Origin: Bacteroidales bacterium
GTDB taxonomy: Bacteria > Bacteroidota > Bacteroidia > Bacteroidales > VadinHA17
DNA: 64,000 nt
Assembly (NCBI GenBank): GCA_025358455.1
Contig: JANYJP010000003.1
Coordinates: 1-64,000, forward strand
Direction of reading: 5' to 3'
Below are positions 27,985 to 37,252 of this stretch, in pieces (the stretch's first letter is position 1; the number at the start of each line of letters is the position of its first letter). The translations under genes and the position numbers were made by a program. The notes below the pieces were generated by a model. That model did not search any database. It was not told where the DNA came from and saw only the letters and a list, made by a program, of their open reading frames with translations.

Positions 27985-29259
27985 ATGACATCACTCACAA
28001 CATTTTATTTAAGCGGAATAATAGGTAAAGAAGCATTTGGCGCTGACGGCGATGCTATTGGTGTGATCAAAGATTTGCTGGTAAATACGGTTCCTTCAGG
28101 ACTAACAGATCCTAATAATCAACTTGTTACTGGCGTCAGGCTGAAGATACACAAAGAAACAAAATTCTATTCCTTTAGTAGTTTCAGGGTTGTAAAGGCA
28201 AGAGAAAAGCTAAATGTAAGCTGCACAGGTTTGGTTGCGCTTGGCAAGGATGATGTCGATAACGGACTATTACTCGTGGAGAATATTCTCGACAAACAGA
28301 TAGTTGACCTTAATGGCCGCAAGCTGGTAAGGGTTAATGATGTGAGACTTGCAACGCTGCCTACAGGAACATTTGCCATAGCTGTTGATATAGGCACTGA
28401 AGGCATTCTGCGAAGGATCGGGATCTCAGTTCCCATAAAAAGTCTTCTTTCTCTTTTCAATGTTAATATAGCTGCAAAATTCATTCTTTGGGATGATGTT
28501 CAGGCAATTGATCATTCAAATTCTAACATAAGGCTTTCTAAGAGTTATTCGAAACTGCATACTTTGCACCCTTCTGATCTTGCTGATATACTTGAAGATC
28601 TGGGTAAAAAATCCAGTATGTCAATATTCTCCTCCCTTGATGAAGAAAAAGCTGCTGATGTTCTCGAAGAACTTGAAACTCATACACAGGTTCATATTGT
28701 TGAAAATATGCCTGTAAACAAAGCAGCTGATGTGCTTGAAAAAATGCCGGCTGATGAGGTGGCAGATATTCTTGATGAACTTGAAGAGGAAAGAGCTGAA
28801 CAGCTTCTTAAAGAGATGGATACTGAGTCATCGCAGGAAGTAAGGGATTTGCTTGAATATGATGATGACCTCGTTGGTAGTATTATGACAACAGATTATC
28901 TGTCATTCAGCGCCTCCAAAACTGTTGAAGAGGTTCTTAAGGAACTAAGACTAAAGAAACCTGAATCTGTAGAGCTTTATAATATGTTTGTTACAGAGTC
29001 AAATGATGAACTTATTGGCACCTTTAACCTGCGCGACCTGGTTGTTGCAGAACCCAATGAAAGTGTTAGCCAGATAATGAAATCTCATCCTCTTTATCTT
29101 TTGGATAATCAGAAAACAGGCGCAATTGCTGAGCTGGTTTCCAAATACAACCTTCTTGCAGTCCCCGTTGTTGATCAGAATAATCTGCTTCAGGGAATGG
29201 TAGTAGTGGATGACGTTGTTGAAGATCTTATTAATAAAAGAAGGACCAAAAAACGATAA
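27985..29259 (+). CDS. PRC-barrel / MgtE N-terminal / CBS-domain protein
   Basis: Soluble protein without membrane helices. Residues about 1-170 hold two PRC-barrel-like units (second begins LNGRKLVRVNDVRL). Residues about 185-285 are MgtE_N helical repeats (LHPSDLADILEDLG, KAADVLEKMPADEVADIL). Residues about 290-420 are a CBS pair (VGSIMTTDYLSFSA; LLAVPVVDQNNLLQG). It is the magnesium-sensing half of MgtE without the channel. The track GTG 27979 is part of the Shine-Dalgarno sequence AAGGAGG; ATG 27985 is the right start. The Nramp gene follows after 12 bases, so it probably gates or senses metal for that transporter. Confidence 0.88.
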   Translation: MTSLTTFYLSGIIGKEAFGADGDAIGVIKDLLVNTVPSGLTDPNNQLVTGVRLKIHKETKFYSFSSFRVVKAREKLNVSCTGLVALGKDDVDNGLLLVENILDKQIVDLNGRKLVRVNDVRLATLPTGTFAIAVDIGTEGILRRIGISVPIKSLLSLFNVNIAAKFILWDDVQAIDHSNSNIRLSKSYSKLHTLHPSDLADILEDLGKKSSMSIFSSLDEEKAADVLEELETHTQVHIVENMPVNKAADVLEKMPADEVADILDELEEERAEQLLKEMDTESSQEVRDLLEYDDDLVGSIMTTDYLSFSASKTVEEVLKELRLKKPESVELYNMFVTESNDELIGTFNLRDLVVAEPNESVSQIMKSHPLYLLDNQKTGAIAELVSKYNLLAVPVVDQNNLLQGMVVVDDVVEDLINKRRTKKR

Positions 29260-29271
29260 CTTTAAGCGCTT

Positions 29272-30528
29272 ATGTTCAGACTTAGACTTAAGGAATCCAA
29301 ATTTCTTAAACAACTGGCTATATTCCTTGCTATTCTCGGTCCGGGAATTATTACAGGAAGTGTTGATAATGATGCAGGTGGTATTACAGTATATTCAGTT
29401 GCTGGTGCAGAATACGGGTACAGTCTTATATGGACCTTAATCCCTTCTTTTATTGTTTTGCTGGTTATCCAGGAAATGAACGCCCGCATGGGTATCGTTA
29501 CAGGTAAAGGCTTATCTGATCTGATACGTGAGAATGCAGGTATGAAAATTACATTTTTTATTTTCATAGGCTTGCTATTTTCAAACATAGGTAATACTAC
29601 AACTGAATTCGCGGGTGTTGCAGGAAGTATGGAGATATTTGGAGTAAGTAAATATATTTCGGTTCCTGTTGCAGCTATACTTGTATGGTTGCTGGTTGTG
29701 AAAGGCACTTATAAGATTGCAGAGCGAATATTTTTGATATTCAGTATGTCATTGCTTACCTACGTGGTATCGGCGCTAATGAGTAAACCTCATTGGTCAG
29801 AAATTGGAAGCTCAATTTTACATCCACAACTTGAAATGAATACACAGAGTCTTGCTATGGTAATTGCTCTTGTCGGAACTACAATTGCTCCGTGGATGCA
29901 GTTTTATATGCAATCTTCTGTAATTGAGAAGGGTCTGAAAATGAAGAACTACAGATACACTGTTATTGATATTACGGTGGGATGCATTGTAACTGTAGTG
30001 GTTGCATTTTTTATTATGGTAGCCTGCGGTTCAACATTGCACCCAAGTGGAATTCTGATAAACGAAGCAAAAGATGCCGCTCTGGCATTAAAACCTTTAG
30101 CAGGTGCACTCGCTTCACAGGTTTTTGCATTTGGTCTTTTTGTTGCGTCTGTTTTCTCTGCCACTATTTTGCCGCTCGCAACTGCTTTCTATGTTTCCGA
30201 AGCATTCGGGTTCGAAGCAGGTATTGATAAGAAATGGGATGAGGCAAAGGAGTTCTATACTTTATATACAGGGATATTGGTTATATCGGCCATTATCATT
30301 CTCATCCCAAATGCACCGCTTATTAAGATTTCAGTCTGGTCGCAGGTAATCAATGGAGTTTTACTTCCGGTTGTGCTGGTAAGCATGATTCTTCTGATTA
30401 ACAATAAAAAGATTATGGGTAACTATGTAAATAACCTCGCACAAAACATTATTGGATGGAGTGCAGTTATTGTTCTTACAGGGTTGTCCCTGATACTTCT
30501 TATTCTGCCTCTGATCAGCAAGCTCTAA
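29272..30528 (+). CDS. Nramp-family divalent metal transporter lacking canonical binding residues
   Basis: Polytopic inner-membrane transporter with about eleven helices. Helix 1 reads GPGIITGSVDNDAGGI (residues 23-38), where canonical Mn/Fe Nramps have DPGN; the asparagine is replaced by glycine. Helix 6 reads TTIAPWMQFYMQSS near residue 206, with alanine where the metal-selecting methionine lies. Such changes are known in Nramp branches that move other ions, including magnesium. Together with the MgtE_N-CBS partner 12 bases upstream this suggests a Mg2+-linked system, an inference. The 418-residue length is normal. Confidence 0.88.
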   Translation: MFRLRLKESKFLKQLAIFLAILGPGIITGSVDNDAGGITVYSVAGAEYGYSLIWTLIPSFIVLLVIQEMNARMGIVTGKGLSDLIRENAGMKITFFIFIGLLFSNIGNTTTEFAGVAGSMEIFGVSKYISVPVAAILVWLLVVKGTYKIAERIFLIFSMSLLTYVVSALMSKPHWSEIGSSILHPQLEMNTQSLAMVIALVGTTIAPWMQFYMQSSVIEKGLKMKNYRYTVIDITVGCIVTVVVAFFIMVACGSTLHPSGILINEAKDAALALKPLAGALASQVFAFGLFVASVFSATILPLATAFYVSEAFGFEAGIDKKWDEAKEFYTLYTGILVISAIIILIPNAPLIKISVWSQVINGVLLPVVLVSMILLINNKKIMGNYVNNLAQNIIGWSAVIVLTGLSLILLILPLISKL

Positions 30529-30564
30529 AACACCAGCTATGTTAATTATTTTGTACATTATAAT

Positions 30565-32124
30565 ATGAAAATCTGTCCCTTTCTCAGAAATACATTTCTT
30601 ACACTGATAATTATTATTCTTTCATCTGACTTAATTTTCTCCCAGAAAAAAAACGAAGATAATTTTCTGGGAAAGGCCGACCTTTACAGAGCAAAGATTA
30701 ATGCGCTGGGATATCTTGACGACACTCTTAATATCAGGAAGTTCGGAAATATTTCAGATGCAATATGGGGTTATGCCGAGCTCGGAATGCAGGAGTTCAA
30801 ATCTTCGGCGCTTCTGATCAAAACCCTTGAAGAGGAAGGCTTTAAAGTCGAAAAAGGAGTTGCAGGAATTCCTACCTGTTTCGTTGCATCATGGGGAGAT
30901 GGTAAGCCTGTAATTGGCATCCTTGGTGAATTTGATGCTTTGCCGGGATTATCTCAAAAAGCTCTCAGCCCTCTTCAGATACCTCTTGTTGAAGGTGCAC
31001 CCGGACATGGATGCGGTCACAATATGATGGGAACCGCGGGTATAGCTGCCGCAATTGCTGTTAAGAAAAGTATGGAAAAAAGCAATATTAGGGGAACAAT
31101 AAAGTTTTTCGGATCACCTGCTGAAGAGACAGTTATAAGCCGGCCTTATATGGTAAAGGCCGGCGTATTTCAAGATATTGATGCTGTGATAGATAATCAC
31201 ACCTCTTCAGATATGTCAACCAGTTATGGAGTCAGCGGAAGTGCAGTAATGTCTGTGGTTTTTTCTTTTAAAGGCAAAACTGCCCACGCTGCTGCAGCCC
31301 CGTGGGACGGAAGAAGCGCACTTGATGGCGTGGAACTTATGAATGTTGCATCCAATTATCTGCGTGAGCATCTATTCTATACTAATCGTCTGCATTATGT
31401 TATAACTGAAGGTGGGGAGGCTCCGAATGTTGTTCCCGACAAGGCATCGGTATGGTATTACATAAGAAATACAGATGACAGACTTGAGGAGATGTATAAA
31501 CGAGTTTTAGATTGTGCCAAAGGCGCAGCCATTGCTTCCGGATCAACCCTCGATAGTGTTAACGTTCTGACAGCAATCCATCAGCGGCACTCTAACAGGG
31601 GAATGGCCCAAACAATTCAGAAAAACATAGAGCTAATTGGCCTTCCGGAATGGACCGGGAAGGAACAGGCTTTTGCAAAATCTCTTCAGAAAGAGCTTGG
31701 AGCAAAAGAGATTGGATATCCAACAAAAATTAAATCATTGATCAAACCTTCTGATGAACAGGTTGGAGGAGGTTCTTCTGATGTCGGTGAAGTCACATTG
31801 ATTGCACCTACAGCTACACTTAATTTTCCGGGGGGAGTGCCGGGGGAGATCGGTCATCACTGGTCGACTGTTGCTGCAGGCTATGGTTCAGCAGCATGGA
31901 AGGGACTTAATGCAGGAGCAAAAGTTATGGCCGGAACAGCACTTGATCTGCTGACAAAACCAAAGCTTCTCACAGAGATAAAAAGTGAATTTGCTGAATA
32001 TTCGAAAACTCATCCCTATAAATCTTTCCTTCCTGAAGGGACCAAACCCCCACTTATGCTGAACAAGGAGCTTATGGAGAAGTATCGTGACGCGATGGCT
32101 AAGATTGGTCAGGACGAAAAATGA
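30565..32124 (+). CDS. M20-family amidohydrolase (AbgB-like), exported
   Basis: Zinc-dependent amidohydrolase or carboxypeptidase of the M20D group, similar in layout to aminobenzoyl-glutamate hydrolase subunit B. An export signal (LIIIILSSDLIFSQ) is present. Metal ligands and catalytic residues are in GEFDALPG near residue 126, GHGCGHNMMGT near 148, and GSPAEET near 185. A dimerisation lid lies between about 215 and 330. The 519-residue length is slightly more than usual because of the signal and a C-terminal extension. It is 36 bases after the Nramp gene, so readthrough is possible but a shared function is not evident. Confidence 0.88.
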   Translation: MKICPFLRNTFLTLIIIILSSDLIFSQKKNEDNFLGKADLYRAKINALGYLDDTLNIRKFGNISDAIWGYAELGMQEFKSSALLIKTLEEEGFKVEKGVAGIPTCFVASWGDGKPVIGILGEFDALPGLSQKALSPLQIPLVEGAPGHGCGHNMMGTAGIAAAIAVKKSMEKSNIRGTIKFFGSPAEETVISRPYMVKAGVFQDIDAVIDNHTSSDMSTSYGVSGSAVMSVVFSFKGKTAHAAAAPWDGRSALDGVELMNVASNYLREHLFYTNRLHYVITEGGEAPNVVPDKASVWYYIRNTDDRLEEMYKRVLDCAKGAAIASGSTLDSVNVLTAIHQRHSNRGMAQTIQKNIELIGLPEWTGKEQAFAKSLQKELGAKEIGYPTKIKSLIKPSDEQVGGGSSDVGEVTLIAPTATLNFPGGVPGEIGHHWSTVAAGYGSAAWKGLNAGAKVMAGTALDLLTKPKLLTEIKSEFAEYSKTHPYKSFLPEGTKPPLMLNKELMEKYRDAMAKIGQDEK

Positions 32125-32147
32125 CTTTTATAATTTGAAATGAAGCG

Positions 32148-32155
32148 TAACTTTG
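32148..32155 (+). promoter_or_regulatory. Candidate -7 element of the acyltransferase gene
   Basis: TAACTTTG matches TAnnTTTG; no TTTG at 19-20 bases upstream. Leader about 35 bases. Confidence 0.4.
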
Positions 32156-32196
32156 CAGCAAATCTAACTTGACAATTTTTATTTCAGATTCCGCTA

Positions 32197-32979
32197 ATGA
32201 AAGGCTATTTTGATTCAACATCTTATCATACTCCTGAAAAAGAGCATTTATCGATTAAAGATAGAATTCTACTCAATAACTGGTTTTACTTCGCCCTGCG
32301 ATATGCAGCGGTTGTTTTTAAAACCAGAAAAAAAGCTATCAGAAAAATTTACGATACAAAAGCCTGGACGGATTCCTCGTTCGAGATATTCAGGTTCATT
32401 GAGAAGACAGGCGGGAAATTTCATATTACAGGGATGGAAAACATTACCAGATCTGACAGCCCTGTACTCTTTATCAGTAATCATATGAGTACTCTTGAGA
32501 CTATGATTCTTCCATCTATTATTGGTCCTCACCGGGAACTTACATTTGTTGTAAAGGAAAGCCTGGTAAAGCATCCGCTTTTTGGCGATATTATGAGATC
32601 GCGTAACCCTATAGTTGTTGGTCGTGCAGATCCTCGAAAGGATTTTAAAGCTGTAATGAACGGGGGAGTGGAACTGCTGTCAAAAGGAGTATCAATAATA
32701 ATATTTCCCCAGAGCACAAGAAGCCTGGAATTCAAACCCGAGGAGTTTAACTCTCTTGGGGTTAAACTGGCAAAAAAAGCTGGAGTGGAGGTAGTTCCCG
32801 TGGCAATAAAAACCGATTTCTGGGGAAACGGGAAATGGATAAAAGAACTCGGCCCGATTGACAGCAAAAAATCCATTCATATAAAATTTGGTGAACCATT
32901 CCTGGTAACAGGAAACGGCAAAGAGGAAAACCAGAAAATCATTCAGTTTATTCAGTCTTCACTTGAAGAGTGGAAATAA
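32197..32979 (+). CDS. Lysophospholipid acyltransferase family protein with variant motifs
   Basis: PlsC-like acyltransferase that would add an acyl chain to a lysophospholipid or another lipid head. Motif I is NHMSTLE: H96 is kept but the usual HX4D aspartate is glutamate (E101). Motif III is FPQSTRS, where FPEGTRS is usual. The PLP/PVA-type motif IV is seen as VVPVAIKTDFWG. No cleavable signal. The 260-residue length is normal. It may belong to a lipid-acylating subfamily distinct from glycerol-phosphate acyltransferase; together with the spt-SDR pair an N- or O-acylation role in complex lipids is possible but unproven. Confidence 0.8.
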   Translation: MKGYFDSTSYHTPEKEHLSIKDRILLNNWFYFALRYAAVVFKTRKKAIRKIYDTKAWTDSSFEIFRFIEKTGGKFHITGMENITRSDSPVLFISNHMSTLETMILPSIIGPHRELTFVVKESLVKHPLFGDIMRSRNPIVVGRADPRKDFKAVMNGGVELLSKGVSIIIFPQSTRSLEFKPEEFNSLGVKLAKKAGVEVVPVAIKTDFWGNGKWIKELGPIDSKKSIHIKFGEPFLVTGNGKEENQKIIQFIQSSLEEWK

Positions 32980-33126
32980 TTTCGCCGGTGTAATTTATTC
33001 ATTAACGGCATTAAGTAATTGTTTCTAACAGGTTCTTTGGAGATCCCCTTTCTCCCAACTTCCAGGGGGTTGAGGAAAAATGAAAGAATCTTTAAGTGTA
33101 ATTCTTACATTTAAATTAATTTTTAC

Positions 33127-33134
33127 TAGATTTG
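33127..33134 (+). promoter_or_regulatory. Candidate -7 element of the arabinose operon
   Basis: TAGATTTG matches the -7 consensus 120 bases before the symporter gene; the -33 box is poor. About 20 bases downstream lies the A/T-rich inverted repeat AAAGAAA-AAA-TTTCTTT (33156-33172), a possible regulator site or weak hairpin. Confidence 0.45.
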
Positions 33135-33253
33135 TTGAGAATTAATCATAATACGAAAGAAAAAATTTCTTTTAATTTGATCTATTTGCCTTAATAAACG
33201 AATATTTATTTTTTCATATAACCTAAGTATTAATAATAAAAAAATCAATTATT

Positions 33254-34933
33254 ATGGCAACATTAGACTGGATCATACTGATCTTATTTTTCTCATGTCT
33301 TGTTGGAATTGTACTCTGGGTAATCAGGCACAAAAAGGACAATACGAGTGATTATTTTCTTTCTGGCCGCAGTGAAACATGGCTGGCTGTAGGTGCTGCA
33401 ATTTTTGCAGCAAACATTGGTTCTGAACACCTGGTAGGTCTTTCCGGCGCTGGGGCAGAGAGCGGAATGGCAATGGCTCATTGGGAGATGCATGGATGGA
33501 TGATATTGGTTCTGGGTTGGGTATTTGTGCCTTTCTATGCACATAGTAAGGTATTTACAATGCCAGAGTTTCTTTCGAAACGATTTAACAAGAACACAAG
33601 TTCCACACTTTCGATTATCACACTTGTGAGTTATGTTTTAACAAAAGTTTCAGTAACAGCTTTTACGGGAGGTATTTTCCTTCAATCTGTAATTGGTATC
33701 GATTTCTGGTATGGAGCCATAGGCCTCGTGCTGTTAACTGGTATTTTTACTGTCCTTGGTGGCATGAAAGGTATCATGACTATTTCAGTCATACAGGCGC
33801 CTATTCTTATTATTGGTGCTTTCACAATTCTGATCCTAGCTCTTATAAAAGTTGGCGACGGCGGTATACTCAATGGCTGGCATGAAGTTGTAAAATATGC
33901 GAGTAGCAATGGCATGACCAACATGCATCTTGTTCATCCCAAAGGTGATATGTGGTATGAAAAATTTCCGGGGGTAAGTGTCTTTTTTGGGGCAGCAATT
34001 ATTGGCTTCTGGTACTGGTGCACCGACCAGCATATAGTACAGAGAGCGCTTGCGGCAAAAGATCTGAATAATGCCCGTAAAGGAGCTATTCTTGCCGGGT
34101 TTCTTAAAATTCTCCCTGTATTCATATTTTTAATTCCGGGAATAGTAGCTGCTGCCTTGCGCGCTAAAGGAGTTCTCATCTTCACCGACAATAACGAAGC
34201 CTACGGTAGCCTGGTAAGTAAATTGTTACCCGTGGGGGTTAAAGGAATAGTTGTTGTTGGTTTTATTGCTGCCCTTATGACTTCACTGGCTGCACACTTT
34301 AACTCCTCAGCAACTTTATTTACTATAGATTTCTATAAGAACTACCGACCCGGCGCCAGTGAACATCGCCTCGTTGTAGTTGGACGTATTGCAACAATTA
34401 CCGTAGTTGTACTAGGTTTAATCTGGATCCCCATTATGAAAAGTATTGGGTCAGTACTTTATGAATATTTGCAAAATGTTCAGTCGTTGATAGCACCTGC
34501 AATTGCTGCAGTGTTCCTTTTAGGTGTATTCAACCGGAAAATCACTCCAAAGGCAGGCGAATGGGGATTGTTAATTGGCGCATTAATTGGTCTTTTCAGA
34601 CTTTGTTTAATGATTTTCGATCCGGGTAGCAGTTTTAATGAAGCTACGCAGAAAATGATTATTGATCCATCGCTTCATACTGGTATTTTTGCAATCCTCC
34701 AAATTAACTGGATCCATTTCTGTATAGCACTCTTCTTCTTTACAATGTTATTAATGGTTGTTATCAGTATGTTTACTCCAAAAGCAGGAGAACAACAATT
34801 ACAGGGGATAACATATTTCTCACAATCACCAGAACAGATTAAAGAAACACGTGATAGCTGGAACGCATGGGATATTGTTACTTCACTTATCGTATTAGCT
34901 GTTTGTGTTGCATTCTATATTTATTTCTGGTAA
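33254..34933 (+). CDS. Sodium/solute symporter (SSS/SGLT family), probable arabinose transporter
   Basis: Inner-membrane sodium-coupled sugar transporter with about 14 helices. Helix 1 to 2 carries AANIGSEHLVGLSGAGAESG (residues 50-69), typical of the SGLT branch, and the family signature SLAAHFNSSATLFTIDFYK is near residue 346. The 559-residue length fits. It heads the araA-araR-araD-araB operon with a 46-base gap to araA, so L-arabinose is the likely cargo; galactose-type SGLTs are close relatives and cannot be excluded. Confidence 0.9.
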   Translation: MATLDWIILILFFSCLVGIVLWVIRHKKDNTSDYFLSGRSETWLAVGAAIFAANIGSEHLVGLSGAGAESGMAMAHWEMHGWMILVLGWVFVPFYAHSKVFTMPEFLSKRFNKNTSSTLSIITLVSYVLTKVSVTAFTGGIFLQSVIGIDFWYGAIGLVLLTGIFTVLGGMKGIMTISVIQAPILIIGAFTILILALIKVGDGGILNGWHEVVKYASSNGMTNMHLVHPKGDMWYEKFPGVSVFFGAAIIGFWYWCTDQHIVQRALAAKDLNNARKGAILAGFLKILPVFIFLIPGIVAAALRAKGVLIFTDNNEAYGSLVSKLLPVGVKGIVVVGFIAALMTSLAAHFNSSATLFTIDFYKNYRPGASEHRLVVVGRIATITVVVLGLIWIPIMKSIGSVLYEYLQNVQSLIAPAIAAVFLLGVFNRKITPKAGEWGLLIGALIGLFRLCLMIFDPGSSFNEATQKMIIDPSLHTGIFAILQINWIHFCIALFFFTMLLMVVISMFTPKAGEQQLQGITYFSQSPEQIKETRDSWNAWDIVTSLIVLAVCVAFYIYFW

Positions 34934-34979
34934 AAGTATTATTACAAAAAATTAAATAATAAATGAATTTTTAAATGTT

Positions 34980-36473
34980 ATGAAAAAAACTGACAAATCT
35001 GAAATCTGGTTTGTAACCGGCACCCAACATCTCTATGGTCCTGAGACTCTTAGGCAGGTTGCTGCTGACTCTGCCAGAATAGCTTCGGCTCTCGATAAAT
35101 CACCAATAATATCTCAGAAAGTGATTTTTAAACCTATACTGACAACTCCTGATTCAATAACTGAACTTTGCACTGAGGCAAATAATACTGAAAACTGCAT
35201 TGGTCTTATAACCTGGATGCATACATTCTCTCCTGCTAAAATGTGGATAAGGGGTTTATCCATTCTTAATAAACCTTTTCTACATTTCCATACGCAACTT
35301 AACAGAGACATCCCATGGGAATCAATTGACATGAACTTCATGAATCTTAATCAGTCGGCCCACGGTGACCGTGAATTTGGGTTTATAAGTGCAAGGATGA
35401 GGTTGAACAGGAAAGTGGTTGTCGGTCATTATGAGGACCCTGAAGCTGTAGAACGAATAGCGGTATGGATAAGAGCTGCATCGGCATATAATGATGCAAT
35501 TAATATGAAAGTAGCAAGGTTTGGTGACAATATGCGTGATGTCGCAGTAACTGAGGGAAACAAAGTAAGTGCCCAGATGAAAATGGGATACTCCGTTTAC
35601 GGTTTTGGGATAGGTGATCTGGTAAAATCAGTGAACGAAGTATCTCCGTCATCCATTAAAATTTTACTTGCTGAATATGGATCAGAATATAAGTTGACTA
35701 AAGCTGTTGCTTCTTCTGATACTTTAAAAGAAGCTGCCAGAATTGAGCTTGGTATGGAAGCATTCCTGAATGCCGGGGACTTTAAAGCATTTACAACAAC
35801 GTTCGAAGATCTGCATGGTCTCAAACAACTACCGGGTCTGGCTGTGCAAAGGCTTATGGCCAAAGGGTTTGGATTTGGTGCTGAAGGGGACTGGAAAACT
35901 GCAGCACTTGTGCGTTCCATGAAAGTTATGGCCGCCGGTCTGAAAGGTGGTACTTCATTCATGGAAGATTACACGTATCATTTCGATCCGACAGGCATGA
36001 GAGTCCTGGGTGCTCATATGCTTGAAGTTTGCCCCTCAATTGCACTGGCTAAACCTTCAGTTGAGGTACATCCGCTCTCAATCGGAGGAAAAGATGATCC
36101 GGCCAGACTTGTCTTCAAAACTGCTCCGGGGAGTGCAATTAACGTTTCTGTTATTGATCTTGGCAACAGGTTCAGAATGATAGTTAATGAAGTTGAAGTA
36201 GTTAAATGTCCTGATATGCCAAACCTTCCGGTCGCAAGTGTACTGTGGAAGCCATTACCTGATCTTAAGACAGGTGCAGCAGCATGGATACTTGCAGGGG
36301 GAGCTCATCATACCGGATTCAGTACTTCAATAGATTCTGAATACCTTGAGGATTTTGCCGGAATGATGGGAATTGAATTTGTCAAGATTGATGAAAAGTG
36401 TGATCTTACTGAATTCAAAAAGGAACTCAGATGGAATGAGGTATATTATCATATTTCGAACGGAATAATATAA
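34980..36473 (+). CDS. araA: L-arabinose isomerase
   Basis: Cytoplasmic Mn-dependent isomerase converting L-arabinose to L-ribulose. The N-terminus [17 protein letters not shown] is the family hallmark. Metal/catalytic residues appear in [10 protein letters not shown] and [10 protein letters not shown] (E near 306 and 331) and in [10 protein letters not shown] and GAHHTGFS (histidines near 348 and 442). The 497-residue length is standard. Second gene of the arabinose operon. Confidence 0.97.
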   Translation: MKKTDKSEIWFVTGTQHLYGPETLRQVAADSARIASALDKSPIISQKVIFKPILTTPDSITELCTEANNTENCIGLITWMHTFSPAKMWIRGLSILNKPFLHFHTQLNRDIPWESIDMNFMNLNQSAHGDREFGFISARMRLNRKVVVGHYEDPEAVERIAVWIRAASAYNDAINMKVARFGDNMRDVAVTEGNKVSAQMKMGYSVYGFGIGDLVKSVNEVSPSSIKILLAEYGSEYKLTKAVASSDTLKEAARIELGMEAFLNAGDFKAFTTTFEDLHGLKQLPGLAVQRLMAKGFGFGAEGDWKTAALVRSMKVMAAGLKGGTSFMEDYTYHFDPTGMRVLGAHMLEVCPSIALAKPSVEVHPLSIGGKDDPARLVFKTAPGSAINVSVIDLGNRFRMIVNEVEVVKCPDMPNLPVASVLWKPLPDLKTGAAAWILAGGAHHTGFSTSIDSEYLEDFAGMMGIEFVKIDEKCDLTEFKKELRWNEVYYHISNGII

Positions 36474-36525
36474 CTTTCGAGCTAATTAAAAACTTTTAAT
36501 CTGACAGGAAATTAACTGATAAAAT

Positions 36526-37227
36526 ATGAAGCTTTATTCAAAGTACACAAGGTATCTGGTCGCGGTTGACTGTATTATATTCGGTTATGACATCCTTGAA
36601 AAGGAGATAAAGCTTCTTCTTATTAAACGAAGTTTTGATCCCGCGAAGGGCAGATGGTCACTGGAAGGTGGTTTCGTTGACGAAAATGAAAGTATTGATC
36701 AAGCAGCTTGCAGAATTCTCCGTAAGCTCACAGGACTGGAATCTATTTATATGAAGCAATCTTATACTTATGGAGAAACTGATAGGGATTCCGGAGCCAG
36801 GGTGATCTCCACGGTATATTTTGCTCTTATCGCGATAAGAGATATCAATCAAGAACTTACCCAACAGAATGGAGCACACTGGAGATCAATTGCGAGATTG
36901 CCTGATTTGATCTTTGACCACCCTGCTATGGTTAAAAGAGCGCTTGCCGATTTGAAGAATCAGATTAAAGTCAAGCCAGTGGGCTTTGAACTGCTGCCTG
37001 AAAAATTCACGCTTGTTCAACTTCAGGATCTTTATGAAGCTATTTACCAGAGAAAAGTGGATAAAAGGAATTTCAGGAAAAAGATATTATCAATGGGAAT
37101 TCTTGAAAAGCTTGATGAAAAGGAGAGGGAGACATCAAAGAAAGGAGCATATTATTATAAGTTTGAAAAGGACAAATATGAGGAGTTAAAAAAGAACGGC
37201 TTCTATTTCAATCTGGATGTCAACTAA
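36526..37227 (+). CDS. araR: Nudix-related transcriptional regulator AraR (NrtR-like)
   Basis: Sugar-responsive regulator with an N-terminal Nudix-like domain and a C-terminal winged helix (about residues 150-233, KRNFRKKILSMGILEKLDE). The Nudix box is degenerate: GGFVDENESIDQAACRILRK keeps the glycine and one glutamate but lacks the REXXEE catalytic acids, so it should bind an effector rather than hydrolyse a nucleotide. In Bacteroides such proteins repress arabinose genes and respond to L-arabinose. Its place between araA and araD supports this. The gene end overlaps the track start of araD. Confidence 0.88.
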   Translation: MKLYSKYTRYLVAVDCIIFGYDILEKEIKLLLIKRSFDPAKGRWSLEGGFVDENESIDQAACRILRKLTGLESIYMKQSYTYGETDRDSGARVISTVYFALIAIRDINQELTQQNGAHWRSIARLPDLIFDHPAMVKRALADLKNQIKVKPVGFELLPEKFTLVQLQDLYEAIYQRKVDKRNFRKKILSMGILEKLDEKERETSKKGAYYYKFEKDKYEELKKNGFYFNLDVN

Positions 37228-37252
37228 AAATAAGTGCCTAAAGTTAAAAGAC

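Noticed and set aside
33080-33145. 21-codon ORF MKESLSVILTFKLIFTRFVEN with a GAGG sequence before it
   Set aside because: It overlaps the likely promoter element of the arabinose operon and has no supporting context.
33156-33172. Inverted repeat AAAGAAA-AAA-TTTCTTT as an AraR operator
   Set aside because: It is pure A/T-rich purine-pyrimidine sequence likely by chance here, and no second copy was found near other pentose genes.
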